Below, piece by piece: positions 16,394-26,437 of a stretch of DNA of 64,000 nucleotides. Origin of the DNA: Marichromatium bheemlicum (GTDB lineage Bacteria; Pseudomonadota; Gammaproteobacteria; Chromatiales; Chromatiaceae); the NCBI RefSeq assembly GCF_012276755.1, contig NZ_JAAXKX010000003.1:1-64000 (forward strand), read 5' to 3'. The notes under the pieces are model-generated. The model searched no databases. It was not told the origin of the DNA and worked only from the letters and a program-made list of their open reading frames with translations. Both the position numbers and the translations under genes were made by a program. The stretch's first letter is position 1, and each line of letters begins with the position of its first letter.

Positions 16394-17757
16394 TCCGGGC
16401 GCTGTCGGGGGCGTGTCGTCCGTCGCCGCGGGTTGGTGGTGCGCCGGGTGCCGGGTGTGCGCGGTGCCGGGCCGTCGGAGAGCGCCAGCACCAGCCCGAG
16501 CATCACCAGCACGGTCACCAGGCTGGTGCCGCCTTGGCTGATCAGCGGCAGGGTAATCCCGGTCAGCGGGATGAGCTTGGTCACGCCGCCGAGATTGAGC
16601 AGGGTCTGGCAGGCCAGGGCGCTGACCAGCCCGAGTCCGAGCAGACGACCGAAGCGGTCGCGGGTGCGCTCGGCGACCAGCAACCCGCGCCACAGCAGGA
16701 TCAGCACGAAGACCACCAGTAGCACGCAGCCGACGAAACCGAACTCCTCGCCGATCACCGCATAGATGAAGTCCGACTGGGCGATCGGGGTGTACTCCGG
16801 GTTGCCCGCGCCCAGTCCCTCGCCCCACAGCCCGCCCGAGTACATCCCCGAGAGCCCCTGGAGGATCTGCCAGCTCGCCCCGGTGGGGTCGGCGAAGGGG
16901 TCGAGCCAGGCGGCCAGTCGGCGCTGACCGTGGGCGAACAGCCCCAGCGCCGCCGCGCCGAGCGCGCCCCCGAGCCCTAGCCCCCACCACAGATAGCCGC
17001 GCCGCCCGCTGCCGGCGACCAGCACCACCAGCTGCACCGTCGCCAGCACCGCGAGCATGCCGAGATCGCGCTGCCACAGCAGTAGCGCCGCGAGCACTGC
17101 CCAGAATCCCGCCAGTGGCCAGAGTGCGCGCAGCGGCGGCCACATCGATCCGGGTCCGCGCCACTCGCCGAGCGCCTTGGCATGCCGGTCGACGAACCAG
17201 GCCATGAACACCACCGCGGTGATCTTCAGGAGTTCCGTCGGCGTCACCAGCCCGACACCGTAGATCGCGCCGCGAAAGCGCTGCCCGAGTGCCAGCACCA
17301 CGGCGACCAGCGCCAGCGACAGCGCCGCCCACAGCCAGCCGGCGGTGGCGAGCCGGACATGGCGCCCGCGCATCGCCAGGGCGCAGGTGACGAGCATCGC
17401 CGTCACGCCGAGTGGCAGGGCGTAGAGCCCGGGGTCGGTCGGATCGCCCGGATCGAAGGCGCCCATGCGATAGCGCACCAATAGCCCGAAGCCGGCGAGC
17501 AGGGCGATACAGGCGGTGAGCAGCTGGTCGCCGCGACAGCGCAGCGCCACCAGACCGAGATGGATCACCACCACGCAGCCGAGCTGCAGCGCCGGGGCGA
17601 CCAGCACCTCGGCGCCGAGTCGCGCGCCGGCGGCCTGCGCGCTGCCGATCGCCATGGCGAAACCGAGCCCGACGCACAGCAACCCCCAGGCGAGCAGTTC
17701 GCGCTCCGGGGCCCGCAGCGCCCAGGCCGCGCGCAGATCGGGTGGCGGCGCGCTCAT
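16381..17757 (-). CDS. FtsW/RodA/SpoVE (SEDS) family protein
   Basis: 458-residue polytopic inner-membrane protein of the SEDS family of peptidoglycan polymerases. Diagnostic segments: the C-terminal [16 protein letters not shown] (family SGGTS-like motif), a periplasmic loop rich in conserved residues ([23 protein letters not shown]), and [11 protein letters not shown], whose Asp matches the essential aspartate of RodA. About ten membrane segments, then a short Arg/Thr/Pro-rich tail. ATG overlaps the PBP stop (ATGA), a strict SEDS/class B PBP pair. It is not in a canonical mreBCD or mra cluster, so I do not name it rodA or ftsW. Confidence 0.88.
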   Translation of the reverse strand: MSAPPPDLRAAWALRAPERELLAWGLLCVGLGFAMAIGSAQAAGARLGAEVLVAPALQLGCVVVIHLGLVALRCRGDQLLTACIALLAGFGLLVRYRMGAFDPGDPTDPGLYALPLGVTAMLVTCALAMRGRHVRLATAGWLWAALSLALVAVVLALGQRFRGAIYGVGLVTPTELLKITAVVFMAWFVDRHAKALGEWRGPGSMWPPLRALWPLAGFWAVLAALLLWQRDLGMLAVLATVQLVVLVAGSGRRGYLWWGLGLGGALGAAALGLFAHGQRRLAAWLDPFADPTGASWQILQGLSGMYSGGLWGEGLGAGNPEYTPIAQSDFIYAVIGEEFGFVGCVLLVVFVLILLWRGLLVAERTRDRFGRLLGLGLVSALACQTLLNLGGVTKLIPLTGITLPLISQGGTSLVTVLVMLGLVLALSDGPAPRTPGTRRTTNPRRRTTRPRQRPDQTQ

Positions 17758-19340
17758 TGCAGCAACCCCCGGCGGGCGGCCTGCTCGATGAGCGCGCGGG
17801 CGATCGGCGCGGCGGCCACCGCGCCATAGCCGCCGCGTTCGACCAGGACGGCGACGGCCAGGGTCGGGCGCTCGGCCGGGGCGAGCCCGAGGAACCAGCT
17901 GTGCGCCCGACCCTGGGCGTGCTGCGCGGTGCCGGTCTTGCCGGCGATGCGCAGCGCCGGGTCGTCGATCGCGCGTGCCGTGCCCTCGGTGACCACCGCG
18001 CGCAGCAGCGGTAGCAGCGCTGCACTGGTGGTCGGCGAGAAGAACTGGCCGAGCGCCTCGGGCGGCTGGTCGCGCAGCAGCCGGGGGCGCATCGCCACCC
18101 CCTGGTTGCCCACCGCCGCGCCGATCAGCGCGAGCTGCGCTGGGCTCATCAGTAGCGCGCCCTGGCCGAGCGACATCTGCGCCAGTCCGTAGCGGTCATC
18201 GGGGTCGAGCCGGGGCAGCCGCAGGGTCTGCATGATGTAGCGTCCGTGGGCGCTGTGGTGGAGCACGATCGGCCGGTTGGCATGGAGCCGGTCGGCGAGG
18301 GCGTAGAAGGCGGCGTGACCATAGCCGACACCGAGCTTGGCGAAGAACACGTTGGAGGAGCGCGCCAGCGCCGTGCCGAGCCCGATGGCGCCGTGACCGC
18401 GCCACTCGGTGCCGTGCTCGCGCGCCTCGTAGTACTCGTGATCGCGGATGCGGGGATAGCGCGCCGAGGTGGTGAAGCCCTCGGCTGGACAGTCGATGGT
18501 GGTGTTGAAGCCGTGCTCGAGTGCGAGCGCGGCCATCACCACCTTGAAGGTCGAACCCGGTGGATAGAGCCCCTGGGTGGCGCGGTTAAGCAGGGGCGCG
18601 GCGGGGTCCTCGGCGCCGCCGAGGGTGGCGGCGATGCGCTCGGGGTCGAACCCCGGGGTGCTCGCCAGCACCAGCAGCGCGCCGTCCTGTGGGCGCAGCA
18701 TCACCACCGCGCCGCGGCGCGCGCCGAGCAGGGCGACGGCGTGGCGCTGCAGCTCGGCATCGAGGGTGAGCCAGAGGTCGTGACCGCGCGGGTGCTCGTC
18801 CTGGGTCAGCACCTGACGCCCGACCCGGCCCCAGTCGGCGAGCCGCAGCGGGGTGCCGCCGTCGAGATGGACGCTGGCCACCGCCTCCAGCCCGGTGGCG
18901 CCGAAGCGTGGGTGACGGTAGCCGACGACATGGCCGAACACCGGCCCATCGCGGTAGTGACGCCGGACCCGGTCGGCCTGCTCCTCGCTGTAGACCAGCA
19001 CCTCGCCGTTGCGATCGAGGATACGCCCGCGGCGCAGCCGGTGCGCCGGGTTGAAGTCGCGCCGGTCGTAGAGCTGCATGAAGGCCATGAACTGCGGGCG
19101 CAGCATCCCGGTGAGCTGCCAGCTCGCCTGGTGCAGCAGCACCACCGCGAAGAGCAGGATCAGCACCAGCAGCGCGCGTCGCTCGCCGCCCTTGCCGCGC
19201 GCCAGCTGACGCATCGGCAGTTGTGGGTGGAGGTCGCGGATGCGTTGGAGCAGATAGGCGAGGGCGAGCAGCAACCCGGCGTGCAGCGCGACCCGCACCA
19301 CCGGCCAGCGCGCCGGGTCGGTCAGCGACTCCAGCGCCAT
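17754..19340 (-). CDS. Class B penicillin-binding protein (transpeptidase)
   Basis: 528 residues, two predicted membrane segments near the N-terminus (about 14-30 and 54-72) rather than the usual single anchor. Transpeptidase motifs: S263-T-F-K266 (active serine), S328-S-N330, K468-T-G470. The pedestal region before the catalytic domain is short, resembling the actinobacterial PbpA type more than PBP2 or PBP3. It forms a 4-base-overlap pair with the SEDS polymerase downstream and starts 4 bases after the menC stop, so the cell-wall pair appears to be cotranscribed with menaquinone genes. Confidence 0.88.
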   Translation of the reverse strand: MALESLTDPARWPVVRVALHAGLLLALAYLLQRIRDLHPQLPMRQLARGKGGERRALLVLILLFAVVLLHQASWQLTGMLRPQFMAFMQLYDRRDFNPAHRLRRGRILDRNGEVLVYSEEQADRVRRHYRDGPVFGHVVGYRHPRFGATGLEAVASVHLDGGTPLRLADWGRVGRQVLTQDEHPRGHDLWLTLDAELQRHAVALLGARRGAVVMLRPQDGALLVLASTPGFDPERIAATLGGAEDPAAPLLNRATQGLYPPGSTFKVVMAALALEHGFNTTIDCPAEGFTTSARYPRIRDHEYYEAREHGTEWRGHGAIGLGTALARSSNVFFAKLGVGYGHAAFYALADRLHANRPIVLHHSAHGRYIMQTLRLPRLDPDDRYGLAQMSLGQGALLMSPAQLALIGAAVGNQGVAMRPRLLRDQPPEALGQFFSPTTSAALLPLLRAVVTEGTARAIDDPALRIAGKTGTAQHAQGRAHSWFLGLAPAERPTLAVAVLVERGGYGAVAAAPIARALIEQAARRGLLQ

Positions 19341-19344
19341 CGAC

Positions 19345-20403
19345 TCAGGGCGCCGCGGCGGGGAAGGGGGTGAAGCCCGAGCCCGGTGTCTCGGGGAGGG
19401 TGATGACGCCCTCGCGCGGAGAGGGAGCGACCCCGAGGTCCTCGGCGAGCCAGGCGGCGGTGTCGAGCCCGTGGGTCTGCGCCGGCGCCAGCGCGGCGGC
19501 GAGCTGGGCGTCGATCCACAGCCCGGCGGCGCTCTCGACCACGCTGGTGAGCACCACCTCGAGCCCGGCGGCGCGGGCGTGCTCGGCGAGCGCCCGGGTG
19601 GCGCGCGGGCCGCCGAGGACGGCGGGCTTGAGCACCAGCCGCCGCACCCCGAGCCGCTCCGGGGCGAGCCCGGCGAGCGGCCCGGCGAGCGATTCGTCGA
19701 GTGCCAGGGCGAAGGGCGCGCGCGCCTGCAGTGCGGCTAGGGTCGTCGGGTCGGGCTCGCGCAGCGGTTCTTCGAGCGATTCGACCGGCAGCGTGCGACA
19801 GGTCTCGATCATGGTCGCGGCGGTGGCCGCGTCCCAGGCGCCGTTGGCGTCGAGCCGCAGCCGTGTCCGTGGTGGCAGGTGGTGGGCGAGCTCGCGGAGT
19901 CGCGCGCGCTCGGTACGCGGTTCCGCAACCCCGAGCTTGAGCTTGAACACCCGCGCGCCGCGCGCCGCGGCCGCGTTGAGCGCGCTGGCCGGATCGTCGT
20001 CGAGGGCGCCGAGCACGGCGTTGACCTCAACCCGTGCCGGGGCCGCGGGGTCGAGCAGGGCGCGCAGCGTCAGCCCGCGGCGGCGCGCGATCAGGTCGAG
20101 CAGGGCGCTCTCGACCCCGTGTCGCGCCGCCGGGGCGGCGAGGGTCAGGGCCTCGAGTCGGTCGAGCAACGCCTCGGCGCCGAGCGCGCCAGCCGCCCCG
20201 AGCACCCGCGCGAGCGCGGCCTCGGCGACGTCCGCTTGCTCGGTCCCGGCCGCCGGCAGCGGCGCGCACTCGCCCCAGCCGCTGACGCCACCGGCGCTGG
20301 CCCTGACCAGCCAGCCGCGGCGTTGGACGAAACCGCCGCGGGCGCTGGCCCAGTCGCGCGCCAGCGCCAGGGTGTAGGGGGTGATGCGCAGCGCGACGCT
20401 CAT
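19345..20403 (-). CDS. menC: o-Succinylbenzoate synthase
   Basis: 352-residue enolase-superfamily enzyme dehydrating SHCHC to o-succinylbenzoate in menaquinone synthesis. Catalytic features: K-x-K motif in RVFKLKLGVA, metal ligands in LRLDANGAWD, SLEEPL and ALDES, and second lysine in LVLKPAVLGG. GWGECAPLP near residue 42-50 is the capping-domain signature. Starts 4 bases after menA and ends 4 bases before the PBP gene. Confidence 0.93.
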   Translation of the reverse strand: MSVALRITPYTLALARDWASARGGFVQRRGWLVRASAGGVSGWGECAPLPAAGTEQADVAEAALARVLGAAGALGAEALLDRLEALTLAAPAARHGVESALLDLIARRRGLTLRALLDPAAPARVEVNAVLGALDDDPASALNAAAARGARVFKLKLGVAEPRTERARLRELAHHLPPRTRLRLDANGAWDAATAATMIETCRTLPVESLEEPLREPDPTTLAALQARAPFALALDESLAGPLAGLAPERLGVRRLVLKPAVLGGPRATRALAEHARAAGLEVVLTSVVESAAGLWIDAQLAAALAPAQTHGLDTAAWLAEDLGVAPSPREGVITLPETPGSGFTPFPAAAP

Positions 20404-20407
20404 CGCC

Positions 20408-21289
20408 CTAGAGCGCCAGCGCCACCACCAGCAGCAGGGTCAGCGCGCTCTGGTAGAGCGCGGTGCGCGCCAGCTGCTGATTGAGTACCCGTCCCTCGGC
20501 GCCGCGTAGCAGCGTGCTCGCCAACATCAACGCCAGGGGGAGCGCGGCGAGTAGTGGCCAGGGGTTGGCCGGTATCCCGGCGAGCAACAGGATGGGGATC
20601 GGCAACAGCAGCAGCAGGGTGTAGAGCAGCCGCGCGCGGGCCCGCCCGAGGTAGTGACAGAGGGTGCGGCGTCCGGCCTGGCGATCGCTGTCGAGGTCGC
20701 GATAGTTGTTGATCACCAGTACCGCCGCCGCCGGCAGCCCCAGCGCCAGCCCGACCAGCAGCGGGGTCCAGCCGAAGCTCAGGGTCTGCAGGTAGTAGGT
20801 ACCGCCGACTGCGGCCAGGCCGAAGAACAGCAGCACGTAGAGTTCGCCGAAGGGGCCGTAGGCGATCGGTCGCGGGCCGCTGGTATAGGCGTAGCCGGCG
20901 GCCAGCGAGGCCAGGCCGATCACCAGGATCGGCCAGCCGCCGCGCCACAACAGGGCGATGCCGAGGACGAAGGCGATGGCGAAGGCCAGGTGCGCGGCCA
21001 GGCGCACTTGGCGTGCGCTGAACCAACCCTCGGCGCTGGCGCGCGCCGGTCCGAGCCGGCCGGGCCCATCGGTGCCGCGTTCGAAGTCGACGGCGTCGTT
21101 GTGCAGATTGGTGCCGATCTGGATGGCCATCGCCGCGAGCAGGGTGCAGAGCGCGGTGAGCGGCGCGAGCCGTCCGGTCTGCGCCACCGCCAGGGCGATG
21201 CCGGCGATCACCGGCGCCAAGGCCATCGGCAGGGTCTTGGGCCGGGTCGCCAGGATCCAGCGCACCAGGGTCGAGTGCGGTGCGCTCAC
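20408..21289 (-). CDS. menA: 1,4-Dihydroxy-2-naphthoate polyprenyltransferase
   Basis: Membrane UbiA-superfamily prenyltransferase attaching the isoprenoid chain to DHNA. First aspartate-rich motif in GTNLHNDAVDFERGTDG, second in NNYRDLDSDRQAGRRT; seven to nine hydrophobic segments. Start is GTG at 21289 (VSAPHSTLVRWILATRPKTL), one base after the menB stop; longer frames would run into menB. About 293 residues, normal for MenA. Confidence 0.93.
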   Translation of the reverse strand: MSAPHSTLVRWILATRPKTLPMALAPVIAGIALAVAQTGRLAPLTALCTLLAAMAIQIGTNLHNDAVDFERGTDGPGRLGPARASAEGWFSARQVRLAAHLAFAIAFVLGIALLWRGGWPILVIGLASLAAGYAYTSGPRPIAYGPFGELYVLLFFGLAAVGGTYYLQTLSFGWTPLLVGLALGLPAAAVLVINNYRDLDSDRQAGRRTLCHYLGRARARLLYTLLLLLPIPILLLAGIPANPWPLLAALPLALMLASTLLRGAEGRVLNQQLARTALYQSALTLLLVVALAL

Positions 21290-21290
21290 G

Positions 21291-22181
21291 TCAGGGGCGC
21301 CAGGGGAAGCGGCTGAAGTCGGGGTCGCGCTTGTCGAGGAAGGCGTTGCGGCCCTCCTGCCCCTCCTCGGTGGTATAGAACAGCGCGGTGGCGTTGCCCG
21401 CCAGCTCCTGGATGCCGGCCATGCCGTCGGTGTCGGCATTGAACGAGGCCTTGAGGATACGCAGCGCGGTGGGGGAGAGCTGGAGCATGCGCCGGCACCA
21501 CTCGACGGTGGTGCGCTCGAGTTCAGCGAGCGGTACCACGGTGTTGACCAGGCCCATGTCGAGTGCCTCGGCGGCGTCGTACTGACGGCACAGGAACCAG
21601 ATCTCCTTGGCCTTCTTCAGCCCCACGGTGCGCGCCATGATGCCGGCGCCGAAGCCGCCGTCGAAGCTGCCCACGCGCGGTCCGGTCTGGCCGAAACGGG
21701 CGTTGTCGGCGGCGATGCTGAGATCACAGATCAGGTGCAGCACGTGACCGCCGCCGATCGCGTAGCCGGCGACCATGGCCACCACCGGCTTGGGCAGGGT
21801 GCGGATCTGGCGCTGCAGCTCGAGCACGTTGAGGTGCTCGACCCCGGCCTCGTCGCGATAGCCCTCGTGGCCACGGATGCGCTGGTCGCCGCCGGAGCAG
21901 AAGGCGAGGTCACCGGCGCCGGTGAGCACGATCACCCCGACCTTGGGGTCGAGGTGGGCACGGCGGAAGGCGTCGATCAGCTCGCGCACCGTCTGCGGGC
22001 GAAAGGCGTTGCGCACCTCGGGGCGGTTGATGGTGATACGCGCGATGCGCTCGGCCTGGTGGTAGAGGATGTCCTGGTACTCGGGCGCGCCGGCCGGGGT
22101 CTCCCAGGCGATCGGACGGCTCGGGTCGGCCGCGCTCGGGGCGGGCAGTTGGACGGACTGGTTGGGGTTGTCTGACTCCAC
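21291..22181 (-). CDS. menB: 1,4-Dihydroxy-2-naphthoyl-CoA synthase
   Basis: 296-residue crotonase-fold enzyme cyclising o-succinylbenzoyl-CoA. Oxyanion-hole and active-site segments: [50 protein letters not shown], and the family C-terminus ...[12 protein letters not shown]. Start is a GTG at 22181 with an AGAGG upstream. The N-terminal about 35 residues are a Pro-rich extension before YQDILYH, where shorter MenB proteins begin. menE is not in the window. Confidence 0.95.
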   Translation of the reverse strand: MESDNPNQSVQLPAPSAADPSRPIAWETPAGAPEYQDILYHQAERIARITINRPEVRNAFRPQTVRELIDAFRRAHLDPKVGVIVLTGAGDLAFCSGGDQRIRGHEGYRDEAGVEHLNVLELQRQIRTLPKPVVAMVAGYAIGGGHVLHLICDLSIAADNARFGQTGPRVGSFDGGFGAGIMARTVGLKKAKEIWFLCRQYDAAEALDMGLVNTVVPLAELERTTVEWCRRMLQLSPTALRILKASFNADTDGMAGIQELAGNATALFYTTEEGQEGRNAFLDKRDPDFSRFPWRP

Positions 22182-22296
22182 CTTGTAGGACCTCTGAAAG
22201 ATGACTGGAGAAGGCGTCGTCCAGGCCTCCTGGCCGGGGCGATGAGATGAAACAGGGCGCGGGCCTCCCGCCCGCGGCGCCGAACGCCAAGGGGCG

Positions 22297-24003
22297 TTAC
22301 TTGAGCAAACCGGTGTCCTCGTGCAGCCGGCTCCAGAAGGTCTGGTGCACGGTACGGCTGCGCTCGGCGTCGAGACGTACCTCGATGATCCCGGCGGCAT
22401 CGTCGCGGGCGAGGGTGGCGGCGAAGTCGGCCGCGCCCTCGACGGCGTGATGGGCGAGCCCGTGGCCACGGGCCAGGGCCGCGAGGTCGAGCGACTGCGG
22501 GGTGCGCCAGAGCCGCTCGAAGCCCTCGACCCCCTGCTGCGGGAGATAATCGAAGATGCGCCCGCCGCCATTATTGAGCACCACGCAGGGGCGGTCGAGG
22601 CGCTGTAGCAGCTGTAGACCGGAGAGGTCGTGGAGCAGCGACAGGTCGCCGAGCAGCCCGTGACAATGCACCCCGGCGGCATTGATCCCGGCGAGCGTCG
22701 AGGCCTGGCCGTCGATACCGCTGGCGCCACGGTTACAGAACAGCCGTAGCGGCGTGGCGCGGGCACCGATCCAGGTGTCGAGCTGGCGGATCGGCATCGA
22801 GTTGGCGCACAGCAGTCCGGCATCGGGGTCGATGTGGGCGAGCAGGGTGGTGAGCAGCTGTGGCTCGCACCAGGGCGATTCGGCCAGGTGCTCGGCGGCG
22901 ATCGCCTCGATGCGGCGCTCGGCGTGTTGCCAGTGCTCCAGCCAGTGTGTCGGGGCCGGGTCGAGCTGCTCGCCGAGCCAGTCGCAGCAGGCCGCCGGGT
23001 CGGCATCGAGGAGCACGGCGACGTCGTGGTTGGGGTCGCTCCAACGTGCCGCCGGGTCAATGCGCAGGGTGGGGGTGCCGGCGAGCCAGCCGAGCAGGGT
23101 CTTGGAGACGGGCGTGCGACCGAGGCTCACCACCCAGTCCGGGCGTAGTTGCGCACGCGCTTGGGGATTGCGCAGGAAGCTGTCGTAGCGGGCGATGCGC
23201 GCTGCGCTGCCGGGGCCGAAGCGCAGCCCGGAGAGTGGGTCGCAGAGCACCGGCACGCCGAGGTGGTCGGCGAGCTGCCAGAGCCGTGGTGCGAGTCCCG
23301 GACGGGCGCTGTCCGGGCCACAGCAGATCAGCCCGCGTCCGCGCAGTAGAGTCCGTACCTGCGTGGCGCGATGCGGGTCCGGGGCGCCGCCGCTCCAGGT
23401 CGCCGGTGGTGGCGCCGGTGGTGTCGGTCGGGGCCGTGGCAGCGGTGGCAGTGCTGTCTCGGGCACCAGCGGTTCGCGCAGCGGCAGGTTGATGTGCACC
23501 GGGCCGGGGCGCGGTCCCCGCGCGACGGCGGCAACGCGCGCACCGAGCGCGCGCACCATCTTCAGCGCCGCCGGGTCGGCGGTGGCCGGGCCGGGGTCGT
23601 GACACTCGCGCGCGAAGGGCACGAACAACTGACCTTGGTCGATGGTCTGGTTGGCCCCCCAGCCATGGAGTTCGGGGGGGCGATCGGCCGAGAGCAGGAC
23701 CAGTGGGTGGTCGGATTGGGCCGCCTCGATCACCGCCGGCAGCCAGTGCGCCGGCGCGCTCCCCGAGGTGGCGAGCAGCGCGACCGGGCGGCGTGCCGCA
23801 GCGGCCAGGCCGAGGGCGTAGAAGGCGGCGCTGCGCTCGTCGAGGATCGGCTCGATGGTGAGTTCGGGGCGACGCTGCGCGGCGAGGATCAGCGGCGTCG
23901 AGCGCGAGCCCGGCGACAGCACCAGGGTCGCCACGCCGCCGGCGATCAGGCCGTCGAGCAGTGCAGCGCACCAGTTCAGGTTACAGGTTCCCTGATCGAT
24001 CAT
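22297..24003 (-). CDS. menD: SEPHCHC synthase (MenD)
   Basis: 568-residue ThDP-dependent enzyme joining isochorismate and 2-oxoglutarate, the committed step to menaquinone. N-terminal [15 protein letters not shown] with the conserved S-R-S-T and catalytic Glu in [13 protein letters not shown]; central TIDQGQLF; C-terminal ThDP/Mg motif [12 protein letters not shown]...[19 protein letters not shown] at 24003 follows GAGGGG, 10 bases after menF. Separated from menB by 115 bases containing a GC-rich hairpin (GCGGGC...GCCCGC near 22260-22278). Confidence 0.95.
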   Translation of the reverse strand: MIDQGTCNLNWCAALLDGLIAGGVATLVLSPGSRSTPLILAAQRRPELTIEPILDERSAAFYALGLAAAARRPVALLATSGSAPAHWLPAVIEAAQSDHPLVLLSADRPPELHGWGANQTIDQGQLFVPFARECHDPGPATADPAALKMVRALGARVAAVARGPRPGPVHINLPLREPLVPETALPPLPRPRPTPPAPPPATWSGGAPDPHRATQVRTLLRGRGLICCGPDSARPGLAPRLWQLADHLGVPVLCDPLSGLRFGPGSAARIARYDSFLRNPQARAQLRPDWVVSLGRTPVSKTLLGWLAGTPTLRIDPAARWSDPNHDVAVLLDADPAACCDWLGEQLDPAPTHWLEHWQHAERRIEAIAAEHLAESPWCEPQLLTTLLAHIDPDAGLLCANSMPIRQLDTWIGARATPLRLFCNRGASGIDGQASTLAGINAAGVHCHGLLGDLSLLHDLSGLQLLQRLDRPCVVLNNGGGRIFDYLPQQGVEGFERLWRTPQSLDLAALARGHGLAHHAVEGAADFAATLARDDAAGIIEVRLDAERSRTVHQTFWSRLHEDTGLLK

Positions 24004-24013
24004 CGGTGTCCCC

Positions 24014-25405
24014 TCAGGCGAACTGCAGCGCGGTGGCGATGGCGGCGAACTTGTGGTCGATCTCCTCCCACTCGCTAACCGGGTCGGAGCCGGGGACGAT
24101 GCCGGCGCCGGCATAGAGTTCGGCGCTGTCGGCGGCGACCCGGGCGCAGCGCAGCAGCACCCACAGCTCGCCACTAAGGTCGGGCTCGACGATGCCGGCG
24201 GCGCCGGTGTACCAGTCGCGTTCGAAGGGCTCGTTGCGCCGCAGCCAGTCGTGGGCGTCGCGCCGCGGCTGGCCGTTGGTCGCCGGGGTGGGGTGGAGCA
24301 ACTCGGCGAGACTGAACACGTCACCCGCGGCGTCGACCTCGCCGCGCACCAGGCTCCACAGGTGCTGGGCGTTGTTGAGCTGCATCACCCGCGGTCCCTC
24401 GACCGGTTCGAGTCGCGTGCAGCAGCGCTCGAGGGCGGCACCGACCGCCGCGACCACCACCTGGTGCTCGTGCAGGTTCTTGGCGCAGCCGAGTAGCTCG
24501 GCGGTGAGTGCCGCGTCGCGTGCAGCATCGGCGGCGCGACAGGCGGTGCCGGCGATGGCGTCGGCCTCGACCCGACGCCCGCGCAGGGTGAACAGGCGCT
24601 CGGGGGTGGCGGCGACGAAGCAGCTCTCGCGGTGACGGACGTTGATCACCTGACAAGAGGGGAAGAGATAGGCCAGGGCGTCGTTGAGCCGGTCGAGGTC
24701 GAAGCGGCGGTGGCCCTGCAGACGCTGGCGTCGGCACAGCACCAGCTTCTCCAGCGGGCCGTCACGCTCGATGGCATCGAGCGCGGCGAGCACCAGGTCG
24801 CGCCAGGGTTCGAGTGCCGGCTCGCTGGGACCGCGTTCCAGGGTCGCCGGGGTCAGCGGGGCGCGGGCCGGTTGTGCGAGCAGCGGCACCAGTCGCTCCA
24901 GCCAAGCGTCCCAACGTGTCAGCAGGGCCTCGGGTTCGACCGGCAGGCGGGTGCTGAGGATCAGCGCCGACTGCTCGCCGGAGGTGCTGAGTGCAACCTC
25001 GGGGATCCAGTAGACGGCATTGGGCAGGTCGGAGGCGCCGGGCGTGGTGGTCGGCTCCGGGGTGGCAGCGAAGCCGAGCATGGCGAAGCCACCGAGTCCG
25101 GTCTCGTCGGGGTCGAGCTGGTGCCAGTCGGTAGCTGCGGCGCGTGCCTGTTCACGCAGCCGCTGCAACCGCTGCTCGCCCGCGGCCTGCCACTCGGCGG
25201 CGATGCCGTAGCCGGCGCGCAGCTCGCCGCGGTGGCTGTGGGCGAACTGGAAGCGCGGTCCCGAGAGCTCGGGGGCGGCATGGAGCGGCTGGGGCAGCTC
25301 GAGTGCGAGCGAGACGAGCCCGTGGGGGTGACCGAAGCCGGGGGTGGCGATCGCCTCGCGAACGCGAGCCTTGAGCTGCTCGAGGCGTTGGAGCGGTGCA
25401 AGCAT
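24014..25405 (-). CDS. menF: Isochorismate synthase
   Basis: 463-residue chorismate-binding enzyme converting chorismate to isochorismate. The catalytic C-terminal half shows KLVLCRRQRLQ (general base Lys), ATPERLFTLRGRRVEADAIAGT, AELLHPTPATNGQPR and YTGAAGIVEPDLSGELWVLLRCAR, with the Mg-binding Glu in SEWEEIDHK. It shares a minus-strand direction with menD and lies 86 bases downstream of the alpha/beta hydrolase. EntC-type use for siderophores is possible in principle, but the men context decides. Confidence 0.93.
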   Translation of the reverse strand: MLAPLQRLEQLKARVREAIATPGFGHPHGLVSLALELPQPLHAAPELSGPRFQFAHSHRGELRAGYGIAAEWQAAGEQRLQRLREQARAAATDWHQLDPDETGLGGFAMLGFAATPEPTTTPGASDLPNAVYWIPEVALSTSGEQSALILSTRLPVEPEALLTRWDAWLERLVPLLAQPARAPLTPATLERGPSEPALEPWRDLVLAALDAIERDGPLEKLVLCRRQRLQGHRRFDLDRLNDALAYLFPSCQVINVRHRESCFVAATPERLFTLRGRRVEADAIAGTACRAADAARDAALTAELLGCAKNLHEHQVVVAAVGAALERCCTRLEPVEGPRVMQLNNAQHLWSLVRGEVDAAGDVFSLAELLHPTPATNGQPRRDAHDWLRRNEPFERDWYTGAAGIVEPDLSGELWVLLRCARVAADSAELYAGAGIVPGSDPVSEWEEIDHKFAAIATALQFA

Positions 25406-25491
25406 GGGATAGATCGATGGACCGGGATTGAGCGCACGGCGCGCACGGGCGCGCCGGCGGTGATGTCAAGGCGGTGTCGGGGCCGGCGCCG

Positions 25492-26430
25492 TCAGTTGGC
25501 CGGCTGCTCGGACCAGAAGCGGTCGATGGCCGCCGTGGTCTCGGCGGGTCGGTCCCACTGCGGCATACCACGGGTCGGTGCGATGCGCTCGGCGCGCCAG
25601 TTGTCGTGGCGGCAGAGGAAGTCGGGCAGCTCGTGGAAGTCGATATTGGGATCGCGGTCGTAGAGCACCAGCACCGGCTGGGTGAGCGCGGCATAGAGGC
25701 GCTCGCCGGCCTCGGGGGTGAACAGCTGCCCGGAGAGGAAGTAGAGCGGTGCGTACTTGGCCCCGGGCTGGTGTGAGGTGGCGTAGGCGTAGTCGACCAT
25801 CTCGGACGGGGTGGGGCCGGCGAAGGCCTGACGATAGAAGTACTTGATGCTCGGGCGCGAGGTCAGCAGTCGAAACAGCCCATCGTTGAGGCCGGGGATG
25901 CTGAGGGCGCGATGGACGCGCTCGGCGGCGACCCCGGTGGGCATGGCGCGGGCGTTGAAACCGGTGGGCGAGAGCAGTACCAGCGAGCCGATGCGTTGCG
26001 GGCGTTGTGCGGTGGCACGAGCGGCGAATTCGCAGCCGAGGGAGAAGGCGATGAGGTCGATCTCACCCTCGCCCTCGACGACCTGGTCGAGGAAGTCGAT
26101 CAGGGCGTTGGCGTAGAGTTCGGGCGAGTAGCGACGGTTGCCGCGGTCGGAGTGGCCGAAACCGGGCAGGTCGAGGGCGTAGACCCGGCGCTCGCCGCGA
26201 TAGCGCTCGAACAGCGGTTTCATCTCGAAGGCGCTGGGTGCGGCGTTGATGCTATGCACCAGCAGCAGCGGGCGTGCATCGCTCGGGCCGTCGACATAGT
26301 AGCGGATGCGTCCGCCATGCTCGGTGACGAAGTCGTGCATGGGTGCCTCGAGCGCCGGTGGCAGCTCGAGGCCAGCGGTGCTGGCGCGCTGCTCGGGACG
26401 GGCGATGGAAGAATCGATACCTGAGTCCAT
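25492..26430 (-). CDS. Alpha/beta hydrolase at the head of the men cluster
   Basis: 312-residue alpha/beta-hydrolase fold protein. Oxyanion-side LLLVHSINAAPSAFEMKPLF, the DLPGFGHSDRG strand, and a nucleophile elbow IAFSLGCEFAAR where Ala replaces the first Gly of G-x-S-x-G. An Asp in LYDRDPNID and a late His (FLCRHDNW) could complete a triad. Its place before menF makes it a candidate for the SHCHC synthase (MenH) step, for which no other gene is present here, but no MenH-specific signature is clear. It begins 7 bases after the SDR gene. A first 30 residues of low complexity suggest M31 (MHDFVTEHGG) as an alternative start. Confidence 0.7.
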   Translation of the reverse strand: MDSGIDSSIARPEQRASTAGLELPPALEAPMHDFVTEHGGRIRYYVDGPSDARPLLLVHSINAAPSAFEMKPLFERYRGERRVYALDLPGFGHSDRGNRRYSPELYANALIDFLDQVVEGEGEIDLIAFSLGCEFAARATAQRPQRIGSLVLLSPTGFNARAMPTGVAAERVHRALSIPGLNDGLFRLLTSRPSIKYFYRQAFAGPTPSEMVDYAYATSHQPGAKYAPLYFLSGQLFTPEAGERLYAALTQPVLVLYDRDPNIDFHELPDFLCRHDNWRAERIAPTRGMPQWDRPAETTAAIDRFWSEQPAN

Positions 26431-26437
26431 GTGGTTG

